From Archivesica marissinica (Eukaryota > Mollusca > Bivalvia > Venerida > Vesicomyidae): a stretch of 64,000 bases of DNA. Below the pieces are notes generated by a model. The model had not been told where the DNA came from and did no database searches. It was given only the letters and a program-made list of their open reading frames with translations. Shown here piece after piece: positions 49,000 through 61,240 of the stretch. Positions within the stretch are counted from its first letter, which is position 1. Each line of letters starts with the position of its first letter. The stretch spans positions 88,059,293 to 88,123,292 of the forward strand of contig CM026386.1 of the NCBI GenBank assembly GCA_014843695.1. The letters are read 5' to 3'. The translations under genes and the position numbers were made by a program.

Positions 49000-49745
49000 A
49001 TGTGGAGAAATGTGTGTTCATATAATACGTACAAATACATAGAACAAAGCTAGGCGGCTTTATCACACATACGATACTGAAGACGGGAACTAATGCTGTA
49101 ATACTGTATACTTGTGTCGTGATATCTTCTATCGGTAGCTTTCATTGCTTCACTTCTTTCATTTATTCACGTGATAGACATAACTCTCTGAAAGCATCCC
49201 TCTAAAATAGCATTGTTCGCACCATTCCCGTTACTATATGTAAGCAATATAGAGGTTTAGTCTGGTAGCAGTATATCGTTTATTTTGTTATCCATGCGTA
49301 ACTATCATTATAAATAATAATAATAATGACTTTATTTTATGAGAGAACTCATTACATTTTAACAAAAGCTAATCTACCATGCCTCGAGGTTATAAAGCGT
49401 TTCTCCTATCTCAAACTCGTTCTCAAGCTTCTGATTGGTTCAGCTGGTAGTAAAACTCATTCTCAAGCTTCTGATTGGTTCAGCTGGTAGTACAACTCAG
49501 AATCAACCAATTACATGCTTAGAGCTTGAGCGCGAGATCTTAGAAACGTGTTATAAGCTTGGCTACATGAGACCCTCAACATATATACAACTGAAATGCA
49601 AATGCAATCAAAAGTTAGGTATATATGTGTAATCTGCACACTGGAATTATATAGTAATATTAAAGCTGGAAAGTAGAACAACTATATATAATATCATATG
49701 AAATATAATGATATATGGAATATATGTCTAGTAGAGTAGAAAATG
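49000..49745 (-). repeat. Dispersed repeat (A2 copy)
   Basis: Copy of 5065-5815, including the MITE at 49382-49562. Confidence 0.7.
49382..49562. mobile_element. 181-bp hairpin MITE (A2 copy)
   Basis: Same ends and the same flanking CTACCATG/CTACATG as in A1. Inherited with the duplication. Confidence 0.75.
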
Positions 49746-52203
49746 GGAATAAGACAATTTATATATATGCGTGAGATATTGAAATTGTTGATTTGTACGC
49801 TGTAGTATTGTGTTCATTATGTTGTACGCGGGATCGGTTCAGTTGGTCCTTTCCTGAGTAGTTTCCCTTGGTCCTGGCTGTCGGTATATCAAACTTCATC
49901 ATTGCACATAACTTAAATATATTTATCCTAGGTTCACAGTAATTCGGGTAATGGTGTGTAATCAAGTGTTGTGTTTGTATGCACGATTATTTCGTGCATT
50001 TTCGGATAGTATAAATAGTGGAATGTAGATAGTTATCTCCATTCGAAGTCGTTGTGCATTACGATACGTCATTTTATTGGCACCCGCCCACCCACCCTGA
50101 AATGAATACGTCAATCTCGAAAGATTAAGATCTCTTTTTTGATGAACATATTCACTGTTTGCAAGGGCAGTAATTGGAGTGTAATTGATCGTTGCAGATC
50201 TCGGGTACCTGGTAATTCTATTAAAATCGAAATGTATATATCGACAGGTTCGACGCCCTTTACCAGGATTGTCCAAACGTTTATATTCAGTGGTTGTTTA
50301 CAAAGAGAAGAATCGTCAGAGGAATGACATCTTTATTAATGGAGGCTTAAGAAATGAATTTCGGACTTTAGCTTATGTTTTTTACTTTATCACGCAGCCA
50401 CTCTCTATTACAATGTATGTGATTTAAGTTTCTAAGACTGTTAGCTCATACAGGCTATAGTAGGTTAATCTAAGTGGCGGTACCGGTTTGCGCCAAAATT
50501 GATATAATAGATGTTAAACACTTTTTAGCCTATACAATTATTATAACATTTATCGTTATACTGCTCGTTGGGAAAGTCACGGGGCAGCAAAGAAAGCCTT
50601 TTCACACTGGATAGTTGCATGGATTCTTTCTACTTCCCCCTCCTCCTCCTCCACAAAAATGAAATAATAGAAAAAGAGATTATATTATATTAATATAGTT
50701 AGGGGAGTGGGTTGGGGCAGCCGGCACTACGGTTTCGTATTTACGTGGCTATCTTATATCGAGATGTATACTTTTAGCACTGAGTAGGGTCACAGGGATT
50801 CGGCACGTTTGAGGGTACTAGTATATATATTTAAGTACAGGGATTCTACTCTGTGGGATGTCAGATTTCGCATCGATCAGTAAAATGGCCCTATCCGAAA
50901 CAATTTTGTACACATCTGTCCAAATATAACGCCTATCCCGAGTCTTTATATTGTTCTTCAAATAAAACACAACTTTAAGCTGCATGCATGTATACTTTGC
51001 AAACCGTTGCCACATATATTGGCCATAGCAGGTCACATTTCCATACTAGGACACGGGTTCTGTCAGCAACACCAAACAATCTTCGACGGGAGAGTTTTAA
51101 CTGTGAATAACATTATCAATAAAATGTGTTTCTACTAACGTGTAGGTTTATTCGGCAAATATATACGTCAAAAAGAGATTTAGTAGAATATTTCAATTTG
51201 TTTTGAAAATTTCTCAAGCGGCGCAGTTCGCGTTGAATCGAGCATTCTGATTGGTTTATGATTATTCTTCATATAAAAAACAAACATCTAGTTACATTCT
51301 AATAATCCAATCAGATTAAAATTTAATTTGTGCATTGTTCAAACTATAATATTGGGAACTACAATATGCTTAGACCAAACCTGGCAAGTCATTAGTCTGT
51401 TTATCACTGTGTTTTCATATCGTTCTATCTAATCTACTGTAGTATTGACGTAGTCAACAACACATTTCTCTAGTCTGCTGTTGGTACTTGCTACCACAAT
51501 AAGTTCACATTGCATAGTGGAGCACTGAGCAACCATACCATGTCTTCCTTTGTATGTTTCAGTAGTGACACACCACAACCCGGTCCTTCTCAAGTATATA
51601 TAAAGCATTGTGGTAACTCACCAAACCCTACGCTGTTCTACACAAGTATGGGATACTGCACCACGAACATTTACGCATTTCGCAGCACACACTTTAGTTT
51701 ATTCAATACTGGGGACACTAGCCTTTTCTAATATATATATGCACCTGCATCAGCACCAGTATGGGCCATTTCCTGGACAGGCTCCAGAGGTTACCCTATA
51801 CTTGATGCACAAACCTCCTTAAGTAACTGCCAATAATAGTAATGTTTGCATACATATATATACACAACTGTATCTTCTTGACCACTGGACCATACTATTC
51901 TAACGGAGTACCGAACATAATGACAGTATCTTTTAAACATAATACCAAACATAATGACGTTTACATTTAACATAATGAAGTATGTACAACACATAAAGAA
52001 GTTTATGCAGGGCATAATGAAGGTTGTGCCGAACGTAGTGACGTCTGAATACATTTCCATATACACAACTGTATCTTATTGAACACTGAACCACAATATT
52101 CTAACGGACTCCCTATTTTCGACAATTGGCTATCCTAACATAGCGGTATTGTGGTGTTATTTTAATGTACGGTGACCGTAGTGGATTTGTTGCTAACACG
52201 GCG
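49746..52203. other. Quiet stretch of A2
   Basis: Matches 5816-8388 except for the deletion noted under A1 and a short extra segment (about 52105-52135). No supported gene. Confidence 0.6.
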
Positions 52204-52307
52204 TTAATATCTTGTAGGTCGGCAAATTGGACAGCACTGGCCCGGTGGTGTGTAGGGTCTCGCACAATGTTGTTGTGTACAGAACACTGAGCTACAATCG
52301 GGTTGAA
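52204..52307 (-). CDS. Terminal exon with VWC-type half-repeat (A2 copy)
   Basis: Acceptor tatgtttcag, then phase-1 DCSSVFCTQQHCARPYTPPG and QCCPICRPTRY, TAA at 52204-52206. It keeps the consensus PPGQCCP that A1 has lost. It is phase-compatible with the next exon upstream on the same strand (56166-56258). The intron between them, about 3.9 kb, is mostly the 59-bp and 37-bp arrays. Confidence 0.7.
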
Positions 52308-52479
52308 CTGAAACATATACATAATAGCATTGGTAATTACTGCATTAATGTGTTATATAGTTCGCTTAATGATGGATATATAAGATTTGAGAGCAGTTTG
52401 CAATATATTTGTATATTTGAATGTGTATGGGGTATAACGTCACAACAACAGAACATGTCATAAAGCGACGCTCATTGGT

Positions 52480-53880
52480 GGAGGAAAATCCATGATGTCA
52501 ATCAAATAATTAATTACTATACAAGTATCACATTGCAATAGGGAAAACCCCTGATGTCAATCCAGTAATTAATTACTATACAAGTATCACATTGCAATAG
52601 GGAAAACCCCTGATGTCAATCCAGTAATTAATTACTATACAAGTATCACATTGCAATAGGGAAAACCCCTGATGTCAATCCAGTAATTAATTACTATACA
52701 AGTATCACATTGCAATAGGGAAAACCCCTGATGTCAATCCAATAATTAATTACTATACAAGTATCACATTGCAATAGGGAAAACCCCTGATGTCAATCCA
52801 ATAATTAATTACTATACAAGTATCACATTGCAATAGGGAAAACCCCTGATGTCAATCCAATAATTAATTACTATACAAGTACCACATTGCAATAGGGAAA
52901 ACCCCTGATGTCAATCCAATAATTAATTACTATACAAGTATCACATTGCAATAGGGAAAACCCCTGATGTCAATCCAATAATTAATTACTATACAATACA
53001 CATTGCAATAGGGAAAACCCCTGATGTCAACCATAATTAATTCTAACAAGTACACATTGCAATAGGGAAACCCCTGATGTAATCCTAATTAATTATAACA
53101 AGTACACTTGCAATAGGAAACCCTATGTCAATCCATAATTATCTATAAATATGTCAATCCATAATTAATTACTATACAAGTATCACATTGCAATAGGGAA
53201 ACCCCTGATGTCAATCCATAATTAATTACTATACAAGTATCACATTGCAATAGGGAAAACCCCTGATGTCAATCCATAATTAATTACTATACAAGTACAC
53301 ATCCCTGTGTCAATCATAATTAATTACTATAGTACACATTGCATAGGGAAAACCCTGTGTCAATCCATAATTAATTACTATACACTATGTCAATCCATAT
53401 TAAACTATCGTATCACATTGCAATAGGGAAAACCCCTGATGTCAATCCATAATTAATTACTATACAAGTATCACATTGCAATAGGGAAAACCCCTGATGT
53501 CAATCCAGTAATTAATTACTATACAAGTATCACATTGCAATAGGGAAAACCCCTGATGTCAATCCAAATTACTATAGTATCACATGCAATAGGGAAAATG
53601 TGTTGTAACCTGTGTCATCCAGTAATTAATTATTATACAAATACCACATTGCAATAGGGAAAACCCCTGATGTCAATCCAATAATTAATTACTATACAAG
53701 TATCACATTGCAATAGGGAAAACCCCTGATGTCAATCCAGTCATTAATTACTATACAAATACCACATTGCAATAGGGAAAACCCCTGATGTCAATCCAAT
53801 AATTAATTACTATACAAGTACCACATTGCAATAGGGAAAACCCCTGATGTCAATCCAATAATTAATTACTATATAAGGTC
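52480..53880. repeat. 59-bp minisatellite (A2), about 23 units
   Basis: Same unit as at 8660-9711. Units are clean at both ends. Between about 53000 and 53410, and again near 53560-53620, many small deletions occur in succession, a pattern typical of unpolished reads rather than of minisatellite evolution. Confidence 0.93.
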
Positions 53881-53996
53881 CACATTGAAATAAGGAAATG
53901 ACAAATAATTTAGAAATTGTAAGTATATCTACCAGCAGTATACGTAAATAGAGCCTTGTGTTATTGCAGCTAGTTTTGCACGATGTGTTCAAGTTT

Positions 53997-54165
53997 CCAG
54001 AAGAACCCGGGTCCCCCACCAGCAGTATTTCAGGTACGGACACTTGTATAGCACAACAAACCAGCACAAACAATCTCACCGACAGCTTAATCATATGAAA
54101 TAATTCGACGACACCCGCATAGAATCACCAATCTTCCGCAAGCTGGATAGTTGCATTCCATAAGT
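53997..54165 (-). repeat. Headless SINE body, first of two tandem copies
   Basis: aacccgggtcccccacc, then aattcgacgacacccg and atcttccgcaag recur at 54285-54440. This copy lacks the tRNA-like head. Confidence 0.65.
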
Positions 54166-54264
54166 TTCCAGTCTCTGTTATAGTAAGTTCAGTTTGTTTT
54201 ATTTTTGCTTTTTTGAATGGGGTGTTAAGTGGCACATGAAGCCTAGGTCATATGTCGGCTCTCC

Positions 54265-54530
54265 GGTTATTATTGGTGGAGGAAAAACCCGGGTCCCCCA
54301 CCGAGCAGTAGTTCAGGTATGGATACGTGTGTAGTACAACAGACCACATCACAAATCTCACCGACTGCTTCCTCACGTGAACTAATTCGACGACACCCGA
54401 CTAGAACCACCGATCTTCCGCAAGTTATCTGGATAGTTCCATCACATGAAATAATTCGACATTCGTTCACAATGGGATTTGAACCTACAGGGCTGAAAGG
54501 TAGGTGATTTTAAATCAACGTACGCAACCA
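54265..54530 (-). mobile_element. SINE with tRNA-like head next to the 37-bp array
   Basis: On the minus strand ctccgtggttgcgtacg and ggttcaaatccc look like A and B boxes. The body shares gtcgaattatttcatgtgat with 13205-13690. The 37-bp minisatellite starts inside this head. Confidence 0.6.
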
Positions 54531-56155
54531 CGGAGATCCCTGTTGGAATAGTTATATGGTGTAACCACGGAGATCTCCGTTAGAATAGTTATATGGTGTA
54601 ACCACGGAGATCCCTGTTAGAATAGTTAGCTGGTGTAACCACGGAGATCCCCGTTAGAATAGTTATCTGGTGTAACCACGGAGATCCCCGTTAGAATAGT
54701 TATCTGGTGTAACCACGGAGCTCCTCGTTAGAATAGTTAGCTGGTGTAACCACAGAGATCCCCGTTAGAATAGTTATATGATGTAACCACGGAGATCCCC
54801 GTTAGAATAGTTATATGGTGTAACCACGGAGATCCCTGTTAGAATAGTTATCTGGTGTAACCACGGATTTCCCTGTTAGAATAAGTATCTGGTGTAACCA
54901 CGGAGTTCCCTGTTAGAATAGTTTGCTGGTGTAACCACGGATATCCCTGTTAGAATAGTTATCTGGTGTAACCACGGAGAACCCTGTTAGAATAGTTATC
55001 TGGTGTAACCACGGAGATCCATGTTAGATAGTTTTCTGGTGTAACCACGGAGTTCCCTGTTAGAATATGTATCTGGTGTAACCACGGAGATCCCTGTTAG
55101 AATAGTTATCTGATGTAACCACGGAGTACCCTGTTAGAATAGTTAGCTGGTGTAACCATGGAGATCCCTGTTAGAATAGTTATCTGGTGTAACCACGGAT
55201 ATCCCTGTTAGAATAGTTATCTGGTGTAACCACGGAGATCCCGGTTAGAATAGTTATCTGGTGTAACCACGGAGTTCCCTGTTAGAATAGTTATATGGTG
55301 TAACCACGGAGATCCCTGTTAGAATAGTTATCTGATGTAACCACGGAGCTCCCTGTTAGAATAGTTATCTGGTGTAACCACGGATTTCCCTGTTAGAATA
55401 AGTATCTGGTGTAACCACGGAGTTCCCTGTTAGAATAGTTTGCTGGTGTAACCACGGATATCCCTGTTAGAATAGTTATCTGGTGTAACCACGGAGAACC
55501 CTGTTAGAATAGTTATCTGGTGTAACCATGGAGATCCATGTTAGATAGTTTTCTGGTGTAACCACGGAGATCCCTGTTAGAATAGTTATCTGGTGTAACG
55601 ACGAAGATCCCTGTTAGAATAGTTATCTGGTGTAACCACGGAGATCCCTGTTAGAATAGTTATCTGGTGTAACCACGGAGTTCCCTGTTAGAATATTTAT
55701 CTGGTGTAACCACGGAGATCCCTGTTAGAATAGTTATCTGATGTAACCACGGAGTACCCTGTTAGAATAGTTAGCTGGTGTAACCATGGAGAACCCTGTT
55801 AGAATAGTTATCTGGTGTAACCACGGATATCCCTGTTAGAATAGTTATCTGGTGTAACCACGGAGATCCCGGTTAGAATAGGTATCTGGTGTAACCACGG
55901 AGTTCCCTGTTAGAATAGTTATATGGTGTAACCATGGAGATCCCTGTTAGAATAGTTATCTGATGTAACCATGGAGATCCCTGTTAGAATAGTTATCTGG
56001 TGTAACCACGGAGCTCCCTGTTAGAATAGTTATCTGGTGTACCCACGGAGATCCCTGTTAGAATAGTTATCCGGTGAAACCACGGAGATCCCTGTTAGAA
56101 TAGTTATATGGTGTAACCACGGAGACCCCTGTTAGAATAGTTATCTGGTGTAATT
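54515..56155. repeat. 37-bp minisatellite, about 44 units
   Basis: Unit: ttagaatagttatctggtgt, aaccacggagatccctg. The first unit overlaps the SINE head (gcaaccacggagatccctgt). A longer-range repeat is visible: a run of about 18 units from about 54840 recurs from about 55370 with the same variants (gatttccc, aataagtatc, agtttgctgg). Confidence 0.93.
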
Positions 56156-56165
56156 GATCGCTTAC

Positions 56166-56258
56166 CTGGTGGTGGTCTACACACTGGACAACATTGACCA
56201 GGAGGTGTATGTTGCCTAACACATGTCAGTCGTGGACACTCAACTCTATCACAGTGAC
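56166..56258 (-). CDS. Internal exon, one VWC-type half-repeat (93 bp)
   Basis: Acceptor tatccataacag, donor g|gtaagc, exactly 93 bases, phase 1 to 1. It codes HCDRVECPRLTCVRQHTPPG and QCCPVCRPPP. Cysteine spacing C-x4-C-x4-C-x9-CC-x2-C is identical to the other VWC-type units. One repeat per symmetric exon is the ideal form for exon shuffling or tandem growth. It is the upstream neighbour, on the same strand, of the terminal exon at 52204. Confidence 0.72.
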
Positions 56259-56632
56259 CTGTTATGGATAGTTATATGCATGTCAACCTCAGATTATCAG
56301 TTATACACACCAAGACCAAACAAAATTATTTCGTAATACATTTGCATTTTCAAGATCATCTATTTGGAAATCATTGCCTCACTCAGTGCAGAATACTCCA
56401 ACTATCCAACAGTTCAATATTCTCTATTTATGGTGTAGCAATATCAATATAAACTAATCACATATTTCTACTAGTCTTACTTCAGATAATATTGTACACA
56501 GTATTTAGCACGTGTGTGAATTACCGTTGCTATATTTACTAGATTCTGTGAATAGCTGCCTTTAAGCTGAGTTCATAAAAGATACCACAAGCATATAAGT
56601 CATATATGCACATTGTTATATAGATTTATTGT
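56259..56632. other. No feature seen
   Basis: AT-rich unique sequence upstream of the VWC exon. Earlier exons of that gene were not recognised. Confidence 0.45.
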
Positions 56633-57150
56633 CATACATTGTCTTATTCCCGTGTTCCAGTCTAAATTCCATATATTATGATATTTCATATGATATTATA
56701 TATAGTTTTTCTACTTTTCTTTAACATTACTATTTAATTACAATGTGCAGTGTTGACATATATACCTCTCTTGTGATTGCATTTGATGTGTATATATGTT
56801 GTGTGTCTCATAGAGTGTGTTAAAATGTAATGAGTTCTCTCGTATAATAAAGTTTGTATTCTTATTATTATTTATAAGTTTACGTATGTATAACCAAAAA
56901 CACTATATACTGCTACCAGACTAAACTTATATTGTGCTTATATATAGTAACAAAAATGATGCGAACAAGTATTATGTGTATCACGTGAGTAAATGAAAGA
57001 AGTGAATCAATGAAGAGCTACCAATTGGAAGATATCACGACATAGTGTTACAGCGTTAGTTCTCGTCTTTCAATATCTTATGTGTGATAAAGCCGCTTAG
57101 CTTTGTTCTATGTCTTTGTACGTATTATATGAACACACATTTCCCCACAG
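56633..57150 (+). repeat. Dispersed repeat, diverged inverted copy lacking the MITE
   Basis: Aligns in reverse to 5065-5815: ttattcccgtgttc, cattatgatatttcatatga-type words, ttaaaatgtaatgagttctc, aataaagt plus ATT run, and tatgaacacacatttcccca at the end. Where the A unit has the MITE, this copy reads through (ctcatagagtgtgttaaaat). Confidence 0.75.
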
Positions 57151-57344
57151 CGCTGAAAGAGATCCTGTTGTGTGAACTATTACGTGTGAACACTTTGCAA
57201 AATGTAAATCAAACACATAACTTCCTCGTATTATTCAAATTATGTTATCAAGCTATAGATATACTACAAATACCTTCTCAAAACTCAACACTTATATATA
57301 TATATCACCCATTAAGTTACGGCCAATTGCTTTGAACGAACTCG

Positions 57345-57530
57345 GACTGGGAAGAATGTGGGGTTGTATGGTTGTCGCCAGATCGGACAGGTCGGTTTGC
57401 GCCGGGTACTCCGGTTTTCCTCCACACGAATGACAATATTTACACTTTCATCCGCGCCAACGAGGGTGATTAATATAAGTTCTTAAAGCTTTTTTCTCAA
57501 TCGTTAGCAATATAAATAACGTTTAATGTT
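57345..57530 (+). mobile_element. SINE body, tRNA-Glu-like family, headless
   Basis: gccagatcggacaggtcggt, then tactccggttttcctccaca and ttcatccgcgccaacgaggg match the bodies at 58135-58394 and 61665-61860. The tRNA head is missing. Confidence 0.75.
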
Positions 57531-57574
57531 ACACGTGTAATTACACCAGTTTGGCACATCGCTACCATGAGTTG

Positions 57575-58550
57575 GTGTATGATTACATGCTGAACCGCAC
57601 GAGATTGGTTTATGAATGCATGCATAACTGCATGAGGTTTATTTATCGGTGCATGCTTAACTGCACCAGTGTGGTGTATGAATGCATGCATAACTGCACG
57701 AGGTTTATTTATCAGTACATGCTTAGCTGCACGAGTGTGGTGTATGAATGCATGAATAACTGCACGAGGTTTATGTATCGGTACATGCTTAACTACACGA
57801 GTGTGGTGTATGAATGCATGCATAACTGCACGAGGTTTATTTATCGGTGCATGCTTTACCGCACGAGTGTGGTGTATGAATGCATGCAAAACTGCACGAG
57901 GTTTATTTATCGGTGCATGCTTAACTGCACGAGTGTAGTGTATGAATGCATGCATAACTGCACGAGGTTTATTTATCGGTGAATGCTTAACTGCACGAGT
58001 GTGGTTCATGAATGCATGCATAACTGCACGAGGTTTATTTATCGGTGCATGCTTTACTGCACGAGTTTTGTTTATGAATGCATGCATAACTGCACGAGGT
58101 TTATTTATCGGTGCATGTTTAACTGCACGAGTTTTTTTTATTTTGTATACTTTATTTTATTTTACAACGATTGCAAAGCAAGTTTGAACAACTTATATTA
58201 ATCACTCTCGTTGGCTCGGATGTAAGCGTATATGTGGTCATTCATGTGGGAGGAAACCGGAGTACCCGGAGAAAACCCACCAGTCCGATCTGGCGATCAT
58301 CGTACCATCTCACATACTTCCCTGTCCGAGGATCGAACCCGGGTCGCATTGGTGAGAAGCGAGCGCGCTAACCACTGCACTAATCGGACAGCCTACTGCA
58401 CGAGTTTGGTTTATGAATGCATGCATAACTGCACGATGTTTATTTATCGGTAATGCTTAACCGCACGAGTTTGGTTTATGAATGCATGCATAACTGCACG
58501 AGGTTTATTTATTGGTTCATGCTTAACTGCACGAATGTGGTTTATCGCTA
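57575..58550. repeat. 66-bp minisatellite split by a SINE
   Basis: Unit: tgcataactgcacgaggttt, atttatcggtgcatgcttaa, ctgcacgagtgtggtgtatg, aatgca. The two 33-base halves are themselves related (aactgcacgag in both). Period 66 is a multiple of three, so several fictitious ORFs arise. A SINE at 58135-58394 divides the array. Confidence 0.93.
58135..58394 (-). mobile_element. SINE, tRNA-Glu(CTC)-like, full length with TSD
   Basis: The head has A box gattagtgcagtggttagcg, anticodon-loop-like ttctcac and B box gggttcgatcctc. An A-rich tail (aaaataaaataaagtat) is on the other side. actgcacgagttt occurs on both sides (58122-58134 and 58395-58407). That word is also part of the minisatellite unit, so the duplication is consistent but not independent proof. 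Confidence 0.85.
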
Positions 58551-58593
58551 CATTCGTAATTTTAGTTTCATGAATTTGAAGAAAATAATTGTC

Positions 58594-60175
58594 TAGAATT
58601 TCGATAATATACGATTCATTAAGGAAAATAGAACATGTTTCAAGTGTTGTGATACTACGAAACATAAAGCATATCAGTGCAAAATTAATATAAAATGTGA
58701 AGTGTGTGGAACTCGGAATCAGGCTATAACTATGCATATGAAACTGCGAGAGAACAATGGCGGGGAGCAGTTGAACAAGAGTGAAATGAAGACACCAGAG
58801 AACAATGACATAGAACAAATGACAAGGACAGACACTGTACAAAGTAGATGAACACAAATATGTGACAACGACTATAGCAAATAATGCGCTAAAATTGTTT
58901 TGGCCAATGTCCGGAAAATGTGGTAACATGCTACACCATCATTAACGAACAAAGCAATAAATCGTTGGCCAAAACATAATTGTTTGATAAACTTTGTGTT
59001 AGTTGTAGGGAATCTGAGTATAAATTCATGTACAGGTAGTATTACTATCAGCGGCCGCAGAACCTCAAATTGAATTATTGAATCATTGGATTGATCAGTT
59101 AACTACAACTTGTATGCTATTATAGAATGTTCTGACATACCAAGCAATAAGAACGAAATGTGCACCCCAGATAATGCACGATGCATATCTCATTTGAAGG
59201 ATATCAGTGACAGTATATTAGAGTTGGATCCTAATTCTGACATTTTGTTACTGTTCGGTTGAGATGTAATTGAAGTACATCATGTTTTTGATCAGATCAC
59301 AGGTCCAACAGGTACTCGGTTTGCTCAGCGATTGGGCCTTGGTTGGATTGACGTAGGAAAGCAGTGTTCAGGACATGTCCATGCACATGACACCGTGAAT
59401 ATCAATACACTCCATTTGTAAGCCAATGGACGCACACCCCTATTCCAACCATGTAGGTTAGACCTTTCTGTATAAGGATAAGGATATATGTTTTGCATAT
59501 GACCCAGTGTTTGCTAAACGGATCGGCCATAATGAACCTTCACTGTCATGTCACGATAGAGTGTTTTTGAGGTTGATGAACAAGTATGGCTTTCGTAAGC
59601 AATCCAAGTGGTAAATGTATTGAACCACTTCCATTTAGTAATCCTAGAGAGAGGGTGCCTAATAATAGGAAACTTACGTTGAAGCGAGCCGATATTCTTG
59701 ATGTAGGCCTTCTAAGAGGCAGCATATGACATAGTTCATGTCTAAACTGCTTGACAAAGGATATGCAGAAATTGCACCAAGCTACTCTCTGAGGCAGAAT
59801 GTTGGTACCTGCCTATATTCGGTGTATACAATGATCAAAAGCCCAAACAAATTAGCACAGTTTTTGACTCTTTCGCGCAATTTCAAAACATGTCTTTAAA
59901 TTCTTTTTTACTAACCGGCCCTGGTCGCACTAACAGTTAGATGGTGGTACTTATGCGCTTTCGCAGGGAACAAATAGCTGTTGCAGCCGACATTTAACAG
60001 ATGTTCTACACCTTTTTAGTTGAGGATGAAAACTTTTTAAGGTTGTGCTTGTACACAAACAATGATCAAGATCGAGAGCTTATTGAGTATTGTATGGGTT
60101 CACATGTGTTTGTCGATAGCTCATCTAAGGGTATTGCTACGTACGGGTTACGAAAATATGTTATATAGGTTCTGA
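58594..60175 (+). pseudogene. BEL/Pao retrotransposon remnant (gag, protease, RT)
   Basis: Gag zinc knuckles: ENRTCFKCCDTTKHKAYQC, then KCEVCGT and TMHM (58620-58730), stopping near 58850. The protease-linked region appears in fragments: EQSNKSLAK (about 58950), CTPDNARCISHLKDISDSIL ahead of a stop, then VIEVHHVFDQITGPTGTRFA, LGLGWIDVGKQC (59270-59370). RT N-terminal pieces: YGFRKQSKW, FSNPRERVPNNRKLTLKRAD, then FRREQIAVAADI and QMFYTFLVED (59950-60030), ELIEYCMGSHVFVDSS and GIATYGLRK. Many stops and frame changes occur. The element ends before the second RT catalytic block. No LTRs were found. Confidence 0.8.
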
Positions 60176-61240
60176 TGATGATTTAAAACAATACGTTTCA
60201 GATAACAATACACCCACAGTAAGTCCCCACCTCAACAGTGACCTTGAACTTGAAATTTGCAATTCTATGTTTTATTTCATGAAACAAAACGTATACAATC
60301 ATTCGTGCATGACTACACACCATTGGGACATTGGGTTTGTATTTGTTATTATCATTGGTCTTATCTAGCATTACCTAGTGGACCACTACTAAGTTTGCTC
60401 AACTAATGACCAGGGCGTCATCGTTGACCCAACGGTATGTGTCACATTATCTACGTTGACTTGCAGAGTAAAACTCTTTAAAAATCATCTCGGAAATTAC
60501 TATCCAGAGCTTTGATAATTTGCATGTAGCATCACATAGGGTATATGTGGTCAAGATGACCAGGATAATACATACGTGTACATCATTGACAGATTATATC
60601 AAAGTGGGCCACAAGTATTGTGCTTGTGACCTCTTCAAGATTAATTTGAAATCATGTTTTCCCACAACATATGTGGTGTCAGGTGCCAATAAACCGTATT
60701 TGAAATAGACGTATTCCGATGTTTGTGACCACTTATTTGAGAACACAAGTTCCAGTGTGGGCTTCATTGTGAGATGAAGGGGATGCAATACCTTTTCAGA
60801 ACATGTGCATACATGTATATAGAAAACTATGGAATATAGCATGTTACTGGTTACATAATTATGCTGACAATTATAGGCCAACTTGTTATTAATTCCAAAT
60901 GTCACACTGTCTTCCATTTTATCTGTGATGCTTGAAATCCAAATTAATATATTTATGACCAACTTCTGTTTTTATACTTAGTGGGACATTTTATTAATAT
61001 AATATCATTAAATACAATATTTGTTTCTTTAATAACCAAATGAAATGTGTCCAGCGAGATGCAGATATCAGTTAAGGAAGAAACTATTCACTATTGCCTA
61101 TAACACCTACTTATATAGCCAATTCTAAAGACATGTACATGTGTATGAATGTCGTGGACAGATAACACCAGTAGTTCATGTTCCTGTGATCACTATAATA
61201 ATGTGTCGCCCTGAACAGTAAGCATAAATATTATTACCAT
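60176..61240. other. No gene seen
   Basis: Contains ttgaacttgaaatttgcaat-type words shared with 28.3-28.6 kb, suggesting an old dispersed repeat. Nothing else is supported. Confidence 0.45.

Larger units (their letters stand above)
44112..53880 (+). repeat. Segmental duplication unit A2 (copy of A1)
   Basis: Direct-orientation copy of A1. Its left edge is visible: a 60-bp minisatellite unit (…cctacatAGCATtatatgg) changes at AGCAT into a remnant of a SINE (agcatgctgaccactacgc) that A3 carries in full. The junction therefore has about 5 bp of microhomology. The right edge lies in or just after the 59-bp array near 53880 and cannot be placed, because A1 enters a gap there. A2 keeps some states closer to consensus (for example Gly in the VWC terminal exon where A1 has Cys), and A1 keeps others. 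Confidence 0.93.

Noticed and set aside
57497..58087. Minus-strand 196-codon and plus-strand 143-codon repeat ORFs
   Set aside because: 66-bp minisatellite translated in frame. No other evidence of coding.
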